A stretch of DNA of 64,000 nt from Desulforapulum autotrophicum. Lineage in GTDB: Bacteria > Desulfobacterota > Desulfobacteria > Desulfobacterales > Desulfolunaceae. Of the stretch, positions 17,716 through 27,692 are shown piece after piece. The stretch spans positions 282,823-346,822 of the forward strand of contig DYJE01000002.1 of assembly GCA_020723285.1 (NCBI GenBank), written 5' to 3'. Below the pieces are notes generated by a model. That model worked only from the letters and a program-made list of their open reading frames with translations, ran no database searches and was not told the origin of the DNA. Position 1 is the first letter of the stretch; every line of letters begins with the position of its first letter. Made by a program: the position numbers and the translations under genes.

Positions 17716-18867
17716 CTAAACCGTGAGTTCATCAAATAGGGCGATGTACTTTTTAACCATGTTCTCAACTGAAAACATAGCCCTCACTTTCAGTCTTCCA
17801 TTTTCCGCAGTTTTCATCCTGATATCCGGATTTTGGTAAAGTAAACCAATGGTTACAGCAATTTTTTCCATATCTGATGGCTGAAAAAGAAATCCCGTTT
17901 CACCGTGAGTTATGATTTCAGGGGTGCCACCCACAAGGGTGGAGATAACAGGAAGCCCCGACGCCATGGCTTCGAGAATGGTGTTGGAATGCCCCTCGTA
18001 AAACGACGGCTGAACAAACACATCCATGGCTGAAAGACATGATCCTACATCTGGTCTCATTCCTGTGAAAATAATTTTGTTATCAATATCCAATCTTTTT
18101 GAAAAGTCTTTGAGCCGAAGAAGTTCCGGTCCGTCACCCACTACAAGCAACGTAGCCATGTCCGAATTCTCAGATAGTGGAGATATCTCAAGACTCCTTT
18201 TAAAAGCTTTTAACAAAACGTCAAGATTCTTGACCGGATCGAGCCGTCCTACATACCCCACAACAAATGCATTATCTTTTATGCCCATATTCTTTCTGAC
18301 GCTACCACGGTTCCCGCTGTAGCATTTAAGATCTATGCCGTTGTAAATCACCCGGATCAGTGAACGCGGGATCTGCATTTCTGAAGCGTAATCATTCGCC
18401 ATATGCTCTGACGGTGCCACAATGGCATCATCGAATCGGCTTATGATTCTTTGCATCACACGCCGTCTGAAAGGAATGCCGTTTATAACATCATCCATGG
18501 TTTTTCCGTGAAACGCGTATATAAATTTCCGGCTCACTCCGGTTGCCATTCGAGTTGCCAGAAAGCCCTCCACATACGTAGCCCAGCCTTGGGCGTGAAC
18601 GATGTGAATATCTCTCTCCTTGATGATTTTTGAAAGACGGAGAACCGCGCCTATATCGTTTCCTGGTTTTTTTTCGAGGAAGACGATCTCACCGGGTGTT
18701 TCCTTATACCAGCTTGACTGTAATCCCTCTGGCTTTAAAAAACTACAAACGGTATGTCGATAATTTTTCGGTGTATGCTTGCACAGGTAGTGAACGACCT
18801 TTTCAGCACCTCCCACACCATAGGAATGAACAAGATGAAGTATGTTTTGTGTCTTACTATGCCCCAT
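17716..18867 (-). CDS. Glycosyltransferase family 4
   Basis: About 383 residues, GT-B fold. The N-terminus is ILHLVHSYGVGGAEKVVHYL; the donor half has GYVGRLDPVKNLDVLLKAF, VVGDGPE and the E-x7-E region SFYEGHSNTILEAMASGLPV. Likely adds a hexose or hexosamine to the EPS repeat. An ATG at 18876 directly abuts GGAG, which is too close; the ATG at 18867 has GGGAG nine bases upstream and is preferred. Overlaps the end of the serine acetyltransferase-like gene by 11 bases. Confidence 0.88.
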   Translation of the reverse strand: MGHSKTQNILHLVHSYGVGGAEKVVHYLCKHTPKNYRHTVCSFLKPEGLQSSWYKETPGEIVFLEKKPGNDIGAVLRLSKIIKERDIHIVHAQGWATYVEGFLATRMATGVSRKFIYAFHGKTMDDVINGIPFRRRVMQRIISRFDDAIVAPSEHMANDYASEMQIPRSLIRVIYNGIDLKCYSGNRGSVRKNMGIKDNAFVVGYVGRLDPVKNLDVLLKAFKRSLEISPLSENSDMATLLVVGDGPELLRLKDFSKRLDIDNKIIFTGMRPDVGSCLSAMDVFVQPSFYEGHSNTILEAMASGLPVISTLVGGTPEIITHGETGFLFQPSDMEKIAVTIGLLYQNPDIRMKTAENGRLKVRAMFSVENMVKKYIALFDELTV

Positions 18868-19405
18868 CGCCGGCATCTCCCTGTTTGTTTACACCGGCAC
18901 GTATTTCAGTTGGAACAAACGCTATGGAATGGTCCGGCATGTCTTTGGTCACCACGGCGTTGGCACCAATCCGGCAATGATGACCGATATGGATTCCACC
19001 GATAATCTTAGCTCCGGCACCAATGATGACGCTGTCACCTATGGCAGCTGCTCCCCCGGAACCCCCTCGGTCTCCTATGGTAACACCCTGATGCAGAGTA
19101 CAGTTTTTTCCTATTCTGGTTGAAGGATGAAGGATAATCCCACCGAAATGATGTATCCGCAACCCTTTCTGAATAACACACTCAGCAGGGATTGATATCC
19201 CTGTCATGATCTCAACAAGTCTTTCTACGATAAAACGAAACGGTTGAGATGGTATGCCCCACGTTTTCATCCAATGGAAAAACCGATAGGTAAGAACGGC
19301 CTGAAAACCTTGGGAAAGGAGCCCACGCACTATGCTTCGGAAAGTAATGCTTCCCTCTGTCAATCTTTCCAGGTCTGCCTTGATATTATCAAACATAGGT
19401 TTCAT
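18857..19405 (-). CDS. Serine O-acetyltransferase-like hexapeptide acetyltransferase
   Basis: 182 residues. The C-terminal half is a left-handed beta-helix of hexapeptide repeats (GIILHPSTRIGKNCTLHQGVT, then IGDSVIIGAGAKIIGG), with the CysE-like HHFGGI and HQGVTIG histidines. Shorter than housekeeping CysE (about 270) and lacking its long N-terminal region, as is usual for copies in polysaccharide clusters, where sugar O-acetylation is the likely role. It starts 8 bases after the GT2 at 19413; an internal start at 19396 is possible. Confidence 0.82.
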   Translation of the reverse strand: MKPMFDNIKADLERLTEGSITFRSIVRGLLSQGFQAVLTYRFFHWMKTWGIPSQPFRFIVERLVEIMTGISIPAECVIQKGLRIHHFGGIILHPSTRIGKNCTLHQGVTIGDRGGSGGAAAIGDSVIIGAGAKIIGGIHIGHHCRIGANAVVTKDMPDHSIAFVPTEIRAGVNKQGDAGDGA

Positions 19406-19412
19406 CCACTTG

Positions 19413-20567
19413 TCATACCCGAGATGTGGGTGCCCATTTCTCGATTTTTTTCCCCATGGCGAAATTCAACCAGCTCATTAGGATTCCCACGTTCAGCATG
19501 ATCCACATGGCTGGAAGCTTGAGAAGTTTGTTGCCGTTCCCTGTGTGATAAACAAGGATATATGAAAAAATGGCCATAACATAAAAAATCGTTTGGATAT
19601 ATAATAGCGAAGCATAAAATGTAGAGCCTCCGCCCCAAAAAAGACCGAAATTCGAAATGAAAATGACCATGCTAAAAATTGGTATCAGCCAGCGCATCAG
19701 TTTGTGGCTGAACAACTGAACGGCAACGAAACCGTTCCGGTATGGATTCATGAGTTCAATATTCGAGAACAGCGCCCACATTCCCCTGGTAATTGTCCTT
19801 ATTTTGCGGCGTAATTCCTCGTGGCCCGAGCTGGGTGTTGAATAGTGTGCTGGCACCCTTTCGTCCTCGATAACCCGGTAGCCCATTTGAATTGATTTTA
19901 AAGCTGCAAAAAAATCCGGCGGAAAGGAGGGGGGCCACCCGTTTCCTGCTATAGCGCGTCGCACAGCGTAAAAACCGCCTGTCACACCGATCAGCGTTGT
20001 TGTTTTCGTCGTAAACCTCCTGACAAGCATATCGTAGTTGATGTACAACGAATCACCGATATCACCCCCATCAAGCCTGGTGATATGGTCCCGGCAGCTG
20101 ACAGCCCCAACATTAGACCCCGCAAAGTTGGAGACGATTTTTTTTAGTGCGTCTTTTTCAACAAGAATGGATACATCCGTAAAAACAATGATTTCACCGG
20201 TGCACGATGGCAAAGCGGCATTTTGTGCTGCGACTTTGCCCATTCTTTCAGGCAAGTCAATGCATCGTACCCCCCTTTGGATAAAATGGCCGACAATATC
20301 AACTGTTCTGTCAGCTGATCCGTCGGATACAACCGTGATGGTCAACGCTGATTGGGGATAATCCAGTTCAAGGCAGTTCAACAGTTTCTTTTCGATTTCC
20401 TTTTCTCCGTCACAGACAGGAATGATGATATCCACTCGCCGCAGCTTTTCGTCTCTCATAACAGGTTTAGGCGAGACTTTACCAAGGACTACCAGGACCA
20501 CTGGGTATATAACGACTGTATAAAGAACGGCTATTACGGAAAGCCAAAAAAAAATAAACGATATCAT
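19413..20567 (-). CDS. Membrane glycosyltransferase family 2
   Basis: 384 residues. One N-terminal membrane segment (1-28), then a GT-A domain with VDIIIPVCDGE (45-55), SDGSADRT (81-88) and DVS at 131-133 replacing the usual DxD. RKIRTITRGMWAL sits where processive GT2 enzymes carry the Q/RxxRW-like motif. Three C-terminal membrane segments follow. This cellulose-synthase-like topology suggests a polymerising or membrane-coupled transferase. A clear paralogue sits at 26362. The PPDFFAALK segment is less canonical than the paralogue's DDF. Confidence 0.86.
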   Translation of the reverse strand: MISFIFFWLSVIAVLYTVVIYPVVLVVLGKVSPKPVMRDEKLRRVDIIIPVCDGEKEIEKKLLNCLELDYPQSALTITVVSDGSADRTVDIVGHFIQRGVRCIDLPERMGKVAAQNAALPSCTGEIIVFTDVSILVEKDALKKIVSNFAGSNVGAVSCRDHITRLDGGDIGDSLYINYDMLVRRFTTKTTTLIGVTGGFYAVRRAIAGNGWPPSFPPDFFAALKSIQMGYRVIEDERVPAHYSTPSSGHEELRRKIRTITRGMWALFSNIELMNPYRNGFVAVQLFSHKLMRWLIPIFSMVIFISNFGLFWGGGSTFYASLLYIQTIFYVMAIFSYILVYHTGNGNKLLKLPAMWIMLNVGILMSWLNFAMGKKIEKWAPTSRV

Positions 20568-20603
20568 GACAACACCATTACGATTAATAGAATCATCTTT
20601 AAA

Positions 20604-21452
20604 TCACCTTTTAAAAGGGTATGCCTTGTACAGTTTTTTCCTTAGATAGCCGTAAGTCTCAAGTCCAACTGTATGTTTAAAAGATCTTCTCATAAAATCA
20701 ATTGCGGAATAAAAACCTATGAAAGACGGTTTCAAGGCGTTAAGAAAATCTTTTTCAATTACTCCACGCCTTATCTCAACACGTTTAAGCAGAAAGTCGT
20801 CTGAAACTGATATTCTGTTCGTCCCCAATAGACATGATGCTGCATTAAGATAGCCTGCTTTTTGAACGGATTTAACGATGGAACGTGTATAGTGGCCTCC
20901 CGGATAGGCAAATCCCGATATTTTACGGCTTAAACATTTCTCAAGAATACATTTTGATTTGATGAGTTCAGCATTAACATCGTTATTATTTAATAACGGG
21001 AGATACGCATGCGTCAGCCCGTGCGAGCCTATTTCCATGCCATTTTCAACCAATTCCCTGAGCTGAAATCTGTCCATATGCCATGGCTTCCCGATTCGTT
21101 CAGCCACAATATAAAATGTAGCTGTGAACCCGAATTTTTTTAAAACTGGAAAAGCCAGGTCATAATTGGATATATGGCCGTCGTCGAATGTCAAAACGAC
21201 TGTCTTCTCAGAAAAACTTTCATTTTTTTTGCAATCGAAATATTTCTCTACGGAAATAACACAATATCCTCTGTCGTACAAGCATCTCATATGATGATAA
21301 AAATCGTCGAAAGCGACAACCGTGTTCAGTGTGGCTGTTTCTTTTTTTTCAGAAGGACAAATTTCAGTATCAATATCATGATACAAAAGAAAAACAATAT
21401 CTTGTTTCATATTACCAGTAATGTTCAATGTCATAGTTTTACGAAAGTTCAT
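20604..21452 (-). CDS. Polysaccharide deacetylase (NodB-like)
   Basis: 282 residues. NodB motifs: VVLTFDDGHISNY near 80 (catalytic and metal Asp), GSHGLTHAYL near 140 (metal His pair) and GFAYPGGHYT near 183. Removes N-acetyl groups from GlcNAc-like residues of a polysaccharide. No signal peptide is visible, so it may act on lipid-linked intermediates or be exported by an unknown route. Its start lies in an ATGA overlap with the Wzx stop codon. A second, different deacetylase lies at 39432. Confidence 0.88.
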   Translation of the reverse strand: MNFRKTMTLNITGNMKQDIVFLLYHDIDTEICPSEKKETATLNTVVAFDDFYHHMRCLYDRGYCVISVEKYFDCKKNESFSEKTVVLTFDDGHISNYDLAFPVLKKFGFTATFYIVAERIGKPWHMDRFQLRELVENGMEIGSHGLTHAYLPLLNNNDVNAELIKSKCILEKCLSRKISGFAYPGGHYTRSIVKSVQKAGYLNAASCLLGTNRISVSDDFLLKRVEIRRGVIEKDFLNALKPSFIGFYSAIDFMRRSFKHTVGLETYGYLRKKLYKAYPFKR

Positions 21453-22903
21453 CCGAAAAGGATTTTTTTGATCCGATCTCGAATGGATTCAGTGCTTTTA
21501 TATCTGATTCCAAAAAAAAGAAGGACATACACAAATACACCTATTAGCACTTTGATCACTAAAACCTCGATATCGGAAGTTACTTCAAGAACACCAGATC
21601 TTTCAGTCAAAAACACCGCCAAAATCATGATAAGAGTGTTTGCGGTGGCAGGCGTCAGTGATGCTATATAGCTTGTTATCTCCATGCCTTCAATGGTTCT
21701 TTTTGAAATGTAAACAGAGGCTATAAATAACAGGAAATTCGTTACAGCTATAACTACACAGATGTATTCAATTCCGAAATTAACAACAGGAAAATATGTA
21801 ATAATCGCCATAAAAAAAATGATAAGTTGAACTTTGATATACCTTTTATAATCACCTGCGGCCATGATCAGACTGCTCATCATTCCGATGGGAACCCGCA
21901 TCGAAAATCCGAGAGACAGAATCATTAGTGAGACCACCATGGGCATCCATTTATCTCCGAAAGCGATCATAACAAAATCATCCGCAACGGAAATAAGCCC
22001 ACCTAATATTGGAAAACATATAATGGAACTGAAAGTAGAAACTGTATAAAACGCCTTACACAATTCCTTACTATTTTTTTTATATTGGTTGAAAGAGGAA
22101 AACATCACACCGTTGATCTTCATGGATATGCTGTCAACAGGCATATACGCGATAGAAAAAGCCTTGTCGTAAATTCCAAGGGTTGAAGCCCCTAAATATT
22201 TTCCAACAATTGCTTTTTCTGCATATGTGTACAACGTCGCAAACTGGGCGATGACGAAATTCCACAGACCGTATGAAAAAATACTTTTAAATGCACTTTT
22301 ACTGAAATCAATTCGAGGCTTCATCGAAGCACTGAAATACAAAAGAACTGAATTAAAAAATTCACCTGCGACCGTGCCAAGGATCAATGCCCAGTAACCG
22401 TAACCAAGCAAGGCGAGAATCAAGGTCACCGTAATCTGAAAAAACCCTTTCATGAAAGAAATAATGGTATATCTTTTGTATTCAAGTTCACGCCGCAACA
22501 ACGTGATGGAAATCTGTGAAAAAGCAGTAAGTATAAAAACAAATGACAACACCCTCAATACACTGCCTAATTCCGGTATACCAAAGAACCCTGCTATCAG
22601 ATAAGAAAACAGACAGAAGATGATCATCAGAAAGAAAGAAATGCATAGATTGACTGTGAAAACAGTGTCTATATGTTTTTTTTCAATATCCGTTTTGTGA
22701 ATCAGTGCGTTTGTGAAACCAAGTTCAGTCAATGAATTGGTATATAATATGATAACGGATGCAACCCCCATAATCCCGAAATCTTTTGGGTCAAGAATTC
22801 GTGCAATCCATATGGATAAAACAAAACGGACAACTTCCCATACAGGTTGTATGACCGTTTGCCAGAACAGGCTACTTTTCGTTTTTTCAGATATTGATTT
22901 CAT
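21449..22903 (-). CDS. Lipopolysaccharide/EPS flippase, Wzx-like
   Basis: 484 residues, mostly hydrophobic, with an estimated 12-14 membrane segments. SSLFWQTVIQPVWEVVRFVLSI and ILDPKDFGIMGVASVIILYT at the N-terminus are typical of the polysaccharide transporter (MOP) superfamily. Flips undecaprenyl-linked repeat units to the periplasm, upstream of the ligase/polymerase encoded at 9007. Coupled to the downstream deacetylase by a 4-base overlap. Confidence 0.88.
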   Translation of the reverse strand: MKSISEKTKSSLFWQTVIQPVWEVVRFVLSIWIARILDPKDFGIMGVASVIILYTNSLTELGFTNALIHKTDIEKKHIDTVFTVNLCISFFLMIIFCLFSYLIAGFFGIPELGSVLRVLSFVFILTAFSQISITLLRRELEYKRYTIISFMKGFFQITVTLILALLGYGYWALILGTVAGEFFNSVLLYFSASMKPRIDFSKSAFKSIFSYGLWNFVIAQFATLYTYAEKAIVGKYLGASTLGIYDKAFSIAYMPVDSISMKINGVMFSSFNQYKKNSKELCKAFYTVSTFSSIICFPILGGLISVADDFVMIAFGDKWMPMVVSLMILSLGFSMRVPIGMMSSLIMAAGDYKRYIKVQLIIFFMAIITYFPVVNFGIEYICVVIAVTNFLLFIASVYISKRTIEGMEITSYIASLTPATANTLIMILAVFLTERSGVLEVTSDIEVLVIKVLIGVFVYVLLFFGIRYKSTESIRDRIKKILFG

Positions 22904-22917
22904 TATTTCTATAACTA

Positions 22918-23460
22918 TCAGTAACGTTCCTTGATGACACGTGCTGGATGACCCGCAAGAACCATCCCTTTTTTATATTCTTTAGCGCTTACTACCGATT
23001 GGGCTGAAATGATCATTTTATCAGCAATAACAGTACCTGGCATAATAAAAGCACCTGCCCCCACCCATACATCATCCCCAATAGTTACAGGCTTGTATTC
23101 ACTCCCTTGTTTAATAATCGGGGTATCGATCAAATCAAAACGATGATTTTCAGTCCAAATTTTAGCATATGGGCCTGTAATCGTATTTGAACCGATTGAT
23201 AATCCTCCCCCACCTTGTATAAAATTATAATCTCCGATAACAACATTGTCATTGATAATAATATTCTGAGGGTTAACAATGACGGTACCCGGTAGAACTT
23301 TAAAATTTTTTCCAACCGACTTCAGGTATTTACCATAAATTTTTCCACGGAGAAGGGCTCCAAAATTACCAGGAATATTTCTGATAAAAAAGAAAAGCAT
23401 TTCGTATCTTCCGATCTTTGTATTTAATTGCCAGTACAACATTTTTAACAGTTCTCTCAT
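22918..23460 (-). CDS. Hexapeptide-repeat acetyltransferase (maltose/galactoside O-acetyltransferase-like)
   Basis: 180 residues. Left-handed beta-helix repeats begin near residue 48, with IIINDNVVIGDYNFIQGGGG and ITGPYAKIWTENHRFD carrying the catalytic-type His (ENH), then VTIGDDVWVGAGAFIMPGT and the closing AGHPARVIKERY typical of the LacA/NodL class. Acetyl-CoA-dependent O-acetylation of a sugar is likely. Lies 14 bases before wzx in the same transcript. Confidence 0.86.
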   Translation of the reverse strand: MRELLKMLYWQLNTKIGRYEMLFFFIRNIPGNFGALLRGKIYGKYLKSVGKNFKVLPGTVIVNPQNIIINDNVVIGDYNFIQGGGGLSIGSNTITGPYAKIWTENHRFDLIDTPIIKQGSEYKPVTIGDDVWVGAGAFIMPGTVIADKMIISAQSVVSAKEYKKGMVLAGHPARVIKERY

Positions 23461-23486
23461 ATCTCCAATAACTCCATCTTAAAAAT

Positions 23487-25367
23487 TTAATTAATCATCA
23501 AATTATATGAGTCATTTTCCAACCAAAGACAAAAAATCAGACTTGTCCAAAGAAGGTTCCCATGATTGAATCCCATATTCTGATGTTCATCCCATATTTT
23601 TTTTAAATATTCGTTATTGAAAAAATTACTCGACTCACGTCTGTGTAATAGAAATTCGGCTGTAATTTTTTTTAAGTCATTTCTAATCCAGTTGTCCAAA
23701 GGAACATCAAAACCGTGTTTTTTTCTTTTAAGAACTTCAACCGGAAGGACTTTATTGAACGCTTCTTTTAGAATACGCTTTTTTATTCCATATTTAATCT
23801 TTAATCCGCTCGGTATTTTTGCGGCGAATTCGATCACTTTGTGATCAAGTAAGGGTGATCTTACTTCAAGTGAATTGGCCATACTCATCCGGTCAACCTT
23901 GACAAGTATATCTCCAGGGAGATACATTTTCAAATCTGAATATAAAATTTTTGACAGATGGTCGTTTGAGTTGCATGTATTGTAATATTGTTTGATATGA
24001 TCTGAAGCATCATAACCTTTGATGTTTTTTTTAATATCGTCGTTAAGTAGAAGGTTTAGCTGAAAATCAGATATGAATGTGTTGGTTATGTAAAAAGCAT
24101 GATCAGGTTGCTCAAGTACTGAGCTTGAAAAAGAATTGATTTTTTTTATTATTCCACCTTTAAATTCTTGCGTGTTTTGACTGACGAGCCTTAAAATACA
24201 TGGTGGAATCATCCGCCTTGCCAGATTTTCCAGCATATCGATACTGTATTTTTCATAACCGGCGAAACTTTCGTCACCGCCGTCTCCGGATAAGGCAACC
24301 GTAACGTTTTTTCTGGCTAATTTTGTTACATAATATGTTGGAACCATAGATGAATCAGCAAAAGGTTCATCAAAATGCCATACAAGTTTTCGTATGATAC
24401 TCGAGGGTTCGTTCTTTATATAATGTTCGTGGTGTATTGTTTTCAGTGTCTTTGAAAAGTTTTTTGCCTCAGAAGCTTCGTTATGTTTTTTTGAATCAAA
24501 ACCTATTGTACATGTTGTGACATGATCATTTGAATTTTTTGCCATGAGGCTTACAATCCCTGAAGAATCTATCCCACCGCTCAAAAAAGCACCTAAAGGT
24601 ACATCCGAAATCAAACGGCATTTAACAGAATCTTCAATAATTGTAAGAAGTTCTTCAGCCACATCATTTTCACTTCTTCCTTCATCCGCATGAAAATCAA
24701 TATCCCAGTATTTTTTTATTATCAACTCACCATTTTTATATATCAGGTAATGACCAGGTTCTAGTTTATATATATCCTTATATATGGTTTTTGGATGTGG
24801 AATAAAAAGGTATTTCAGGTAATCGACAACAGAAGTCATATCGATATCTTTTTTTATACCATTCAATACCATGATTGATTTTAATTCAGACGCAAAAGCG
24901 AATTCCCCTCCATTATTGTGGTAATAGAGAGGTTTTTTTCCGATTCGATCACGTGCAATAAACAATTTTTTTTTATAACTGTCCCAAACTGCGAAAGCAA
25001 ACATTCCACGGATAATTTTTAATAGGTTTTCACCTTGATCAATATACAATTTTAGAAGCACTTCCGTATCCGATGACGAGTTAAAAGAATAACCCTTACT
25101 TATCAGATCATTTTTTATCTCTATAAAATTGTATATTTCACCATTGAATACTATATGGTACCGCCTATCATCACTATGCATAGGCTGTCTTCCGTCTTCG
25201 CTTAGGTCAATAATTGAAAGCCTTCTGTGGCAAAGACCCATGTGCGCATCAAGATATATGTCACCCATGTCCGGGCCTCTGTGTTTCATGACGTCATTCA
25301 TTTTTTTAAGTGATTCTTCAGGTTTTTCACCTAAAAGGTTTCGTGACGCGCCAGCTATACCACACAT
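23487..25367 (-). CDS. asnB: Asparagine synthase (glutamine-hydrolysing) family
   Basis: 626 residues and complete. Starts MCGIAGASRN, so Cys2 is the Ntn glutaminase nucleophile; KHRGPDMGDI and FNGEIYNFIE are intact. The synthetase domain has the PP-loop LSGGIDSSGIV and ALSGDGGDESFAGY. Can transfer glutamine-derived nitrogen to a carboxylate. In polysaccharide loci such enzymes are thought to amidate uronic acids rather than make free asparagine. One of three members in the locus, and unlike the copy at 7161 its glutaminase motifs are complete. Confidence 0.9.
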   Translation of the reverse strand: MCGIAGASRNLLGEKPEESLKKMNDVMKHRGPDMGDIYLDAHMGLCHRRLSIIDLSEDGRQPMHSDDRRYHIVFNGEIYNFIEIKNDLISKGYSFNSSSDTEVLLKLYIDQGENLLKIIRGMFAFAVWDSYKKKLFIARDRIGKKPLYYHNNGGEFAFASELKSIMVLNGIKKDIDMTSVVDYLKYLFIPHPKTIYKDIYKLEPGHYLIYKNGELIIKKYWDIDFHADEGRSENDVAEELLTIIEDSVKCRLISDVPLGAFLSGGIDSSGIVSLMAKNSNDHVTTCTIGFDSKKHNEASEAKNFSKTLKTIHHEHYIKNEPSSIIRKLVWHFDEPFADSSMVPTYYVTKLARKNVTVALSGDGGDESFAGYEKYSIDMLENLARRMIPPCILRLVSQNTQEFKGGIIKKINSFSSSVLEQPDHAFYITNTFISDFQLNLLLNDDIKKNIKGYDASDHIKQYYNTCNSNDHLSKILYSDLKMYLPGDILVKVDRMSMANSLEVRSPLLDHKVIEFAAKIPSGLKIKYGIKKRILKEAFNKVLPVEVLKRKKHGFDVPLDNWIRNDLKKITAEFLLHRRESSNFFNNEYLKKIWDEHQNMGFNHGNLLWTSLIFCLWLENDSYNLMIN

Positions 25368-25441
25368 AATATATACCTTGGTTTATTAGTTTACTTAATT
25401 CTTTGCCTGTATTCCGAAAAAATACTTTGTTCATACCACAT

Positions 25442-26365
25442 CTATATAAAAAGTGATGTGAATCTTGCTGAATAATATATGTTGTAGATACAATATAGTT
25501 GAATATAACTGACTAATTCATCTTTTTTTCCACGCAATTTTAAGATGGTCATACTAAGTGGGGGTAATTGCCACAGAAGAAAAAAAGTTATCGAATTTAA
25601 TAAAAGAGGTAAAAAAAAATTTGTGACAAATATTAAAAAAAATAATCCGTACCAAAGAGGCAGCACCAAACTCGGAATTTCATCAATCTTCAAACCATGG
25701 ACAAAAAGGCCTTTATAGTTGCTTTTCCCTCTCCATTTTTCTTTTCTGAAGAAAACAGAAACCCTATCCGCTTCACCGTGATGCACCACAGAAATCGAAG
25801 GATCTGATATGATTTTTCCGTATTTAGACAACCTGTATGAGATATCCACATCTTCGCATGTTACAAGTGATTCATCAAATCCGTTGATCATTTGAAATAT
25901 TTCTTTTCTCACAAACATATTCATGGACTCAAGCCATCTTACTTCAGAAACGCATTCCCCCCTTGTTCTGACCTTGAACCATGTTTTTTGAACCCAAGTG
26001 GGTTTTTCAGGTATAACCGGGGCCGAACCAAAGCAAACAACATCACTTCGTTCAATGTATTTTCTGGCTGTTTTAAGCCAATCAGGATTGACGGTGCAAT
26101 CAGCGTCAATAAATACAAGAATACTTCCTTTAGAGATGGAGGCACCAAAATTCCTTAAACCAGAAATCGTTAAACCGGGTTTTACAAATACAATCGCTCC
26201 TTCTGATTGTGCAATATCTACAGTATTATCAGAAGAACCGTTATCAACTATTATAATTTCGAAATCATTTTTCGGATAATTGCTTTTGTCGTTTATTGAT
26301 CTTATGCATTGTCCAATCATTCCGGCTTCATTTTTCGCTGGAATGATTACGGAAAACATAATCAT
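25442..26365 (-). CDS. Glycosyltransferase family 2
   Basis: 307 residues. FSVIIPAKNE at 4-13, VDNGSSDNT at 40-48, the DAD triad at 87-89 (FIDADC), CEDVDISYR with ED at 171-172, and two C-terminal membrane segments. Same arrangement as the GT2 at 13040, including the RGxGGxx-like KEKWRGKSN region, so the two are duplicates that diverged. Starts in an ATGA overlap with the next upstream GT2 (26362), hence co-translated. Confidence 0.88.
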   Translation of the reverse strand: MIMFSVIIPAKNEAGMIGQCIRSINDKSNYPKNDFEIIIVDNGSSDNTVDIAQSEGAIVFVKPGLTISGLRNFGASISKGSILVFIDADCTVNPDWLKTARKYIERSDVVCFGSAPVIPEKPTWVQKTWFKVRTRGECVSEVRWLESMNMFVRKEIFQMINGFDESLVTCEDVDISYRLSKYGKIISDPSISVVHHGEADRVSVFFRKEKWRGKSNYKGLFVHGLKIDEIPSLVLPLWYGLFFLIFVTNFFLPLLLNSITFFLLWQLPPLSMTILKLRGKKDELVSYIQLYCIYNIYYSARFTSLFI

Positions 26366-27633
26366 GCGATTGGCTCCTGTTTACGTTTAAAAACCTTCCA
26401 TTTAGCTGATTGTTTGTTAAAGATTCCCTTGTACAGTCCGTAAAGCGCAGCCATATTAACAAGACAAAAATAAAATGGAATATGTATTAATGGGTTATTT
26501 ATAGGTTCTTTGTAAATCAAGCCAATCCCAGCGAGTAAATAGAAAATAATTTGTAACATTGTGAATATGTTTAATAATATGGAGACATTATTATTCATAA
26601 TCAATAAAACAGATGATATCAACAATCCCAATAGAAAAACGGGTGTAAGCCATCTTAATAATTTATGTGAGATATAGCTGAAAACCATAAATAGGTTGTC
26701 CATAGCTGGAAGGCCCTCTTTTTTTAGCAAAGCCTGAAATCCTCCAGCAATAACACGTGTTTTTTTCTCAAATTCTGTAAAATATGAATTTTCACTTTCC
26801 TCATAAGCTTTAACCTTTTCATCGTATATCAGTCGGTGACCTTTCTTGGTTGCATTCATTGAGATAACAAAATCATCAAGAACAGTATTAATTGAAGGTT
26901 CAACATACAGTTCTCTTCTGATAGCGTATAATCCACCATCGACACCAATAACTGAATTAATATGCGATTCTTTTTTTTGAATCCATCGTTCGTATTTGTA
27001 ATATAAGGATTCGGATCGACCGTATGATGTTTTTTTATTCAAAACAACGACATCGGCACTTACTCCTCCGACCTTCGGATCATAGAAATTTTTTACAATT
27101 CGTTTAATTGCCCCTTTTTCAATCATGGTGTTTGCGTCGGAAAAAACGATAATTTCTGAAGTGATCGTCGGTACGGTTTTTATAATAACCCCAATTTTTC
27201 CTTCTCTTTTACTATATAGAACAATTCTAAACTGTGAATCATTAAATAATGAAACAATTTCATTCGTTCTGTCCGTCGATCCGTCTGAGGCCACAATAAT
27301 TTCAAGTTTATCTTGTGGGTATTCAAGAGAAAGTGAATTTTTTATCTTTTCTTCTATGACATCTTCTTCGTTGTACACACATATTAATAAACAAACCGAT
27401 GGATATATTTCTCTTTTATTTATCAAATCAACTTTTAGCATCGCAATAATTTGAAGAATCACTGGATACAATATATAAATGTATGTGATAGATAAACAAG
27501 AAGTTATAAAAACAAACAAAATAAATAAATCAAAATAAAGAACAGCGATAAAGAATAATAAAATTACTGCACCAATTTTGAGGCTAATTTCATATTTAAA
27601 GCTTGAAATACTTTCTTTTTTCGACATATTCAC
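26362..27633 (-). CDS. Membrane glycosyltransferase family 2
   Basis: 423 residues. Two N-terminal membrane segments (about 16-60), a GT-A domain with VCLLICVYNEEDVIEEK, VASDGSTDRT, FSDAN and LDDFVISM, then KKTRVIAGGFQAL and three C-terminal membrane segments. This is the layout of cellulose synthase-like family 2 enzymes. Paralogue of the gene at 19413 with a better preserved DDF motif. Coupled to the GT2 at 25442. Confidence 0.87.
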   Translation of the reverse strand: MNMSKKESISSFKYEISLKIGAVILLFFIAVLYFDLFILFVFITSCLSITYIYILYPVILQIIAMLKVDLINKREIYPSVCLLICVYNEEDVIEEKIKNSLSLEYPQDKLEIIVASDGSTDRTNEIVSLFNDSQFRIVLYSKREGKIGVIIKTVPTITSEIIVFSDANTMIEKGAIKRIVKNFYDPKVGGVSADVVVLNKKTSYGRSESLYYKYERWIQKKESHINSVIGVDGGLYAIRRELYVEPSINTVLDDFVISMNATKKGHRLIYDEKVKAYEESENSYFTEFEKKTRVIAGGFQALLKKEGLPAMDNLFMVFSYISHKLLRWLTPVFLLGLLISSVLLIMNNNVSILLNIFTMLQIIFYLLAGIGLIYKEPINNPLIHIPFYFCLVNMAALYGLYKGIFNKQSAKWKVFKRKQEPIA

Positions 27634-27692
27634 CCAACCATTTTTCGCCTAATAAAATGCTTACACGTTGGTTCCATTCAACGTGTTTTCAA

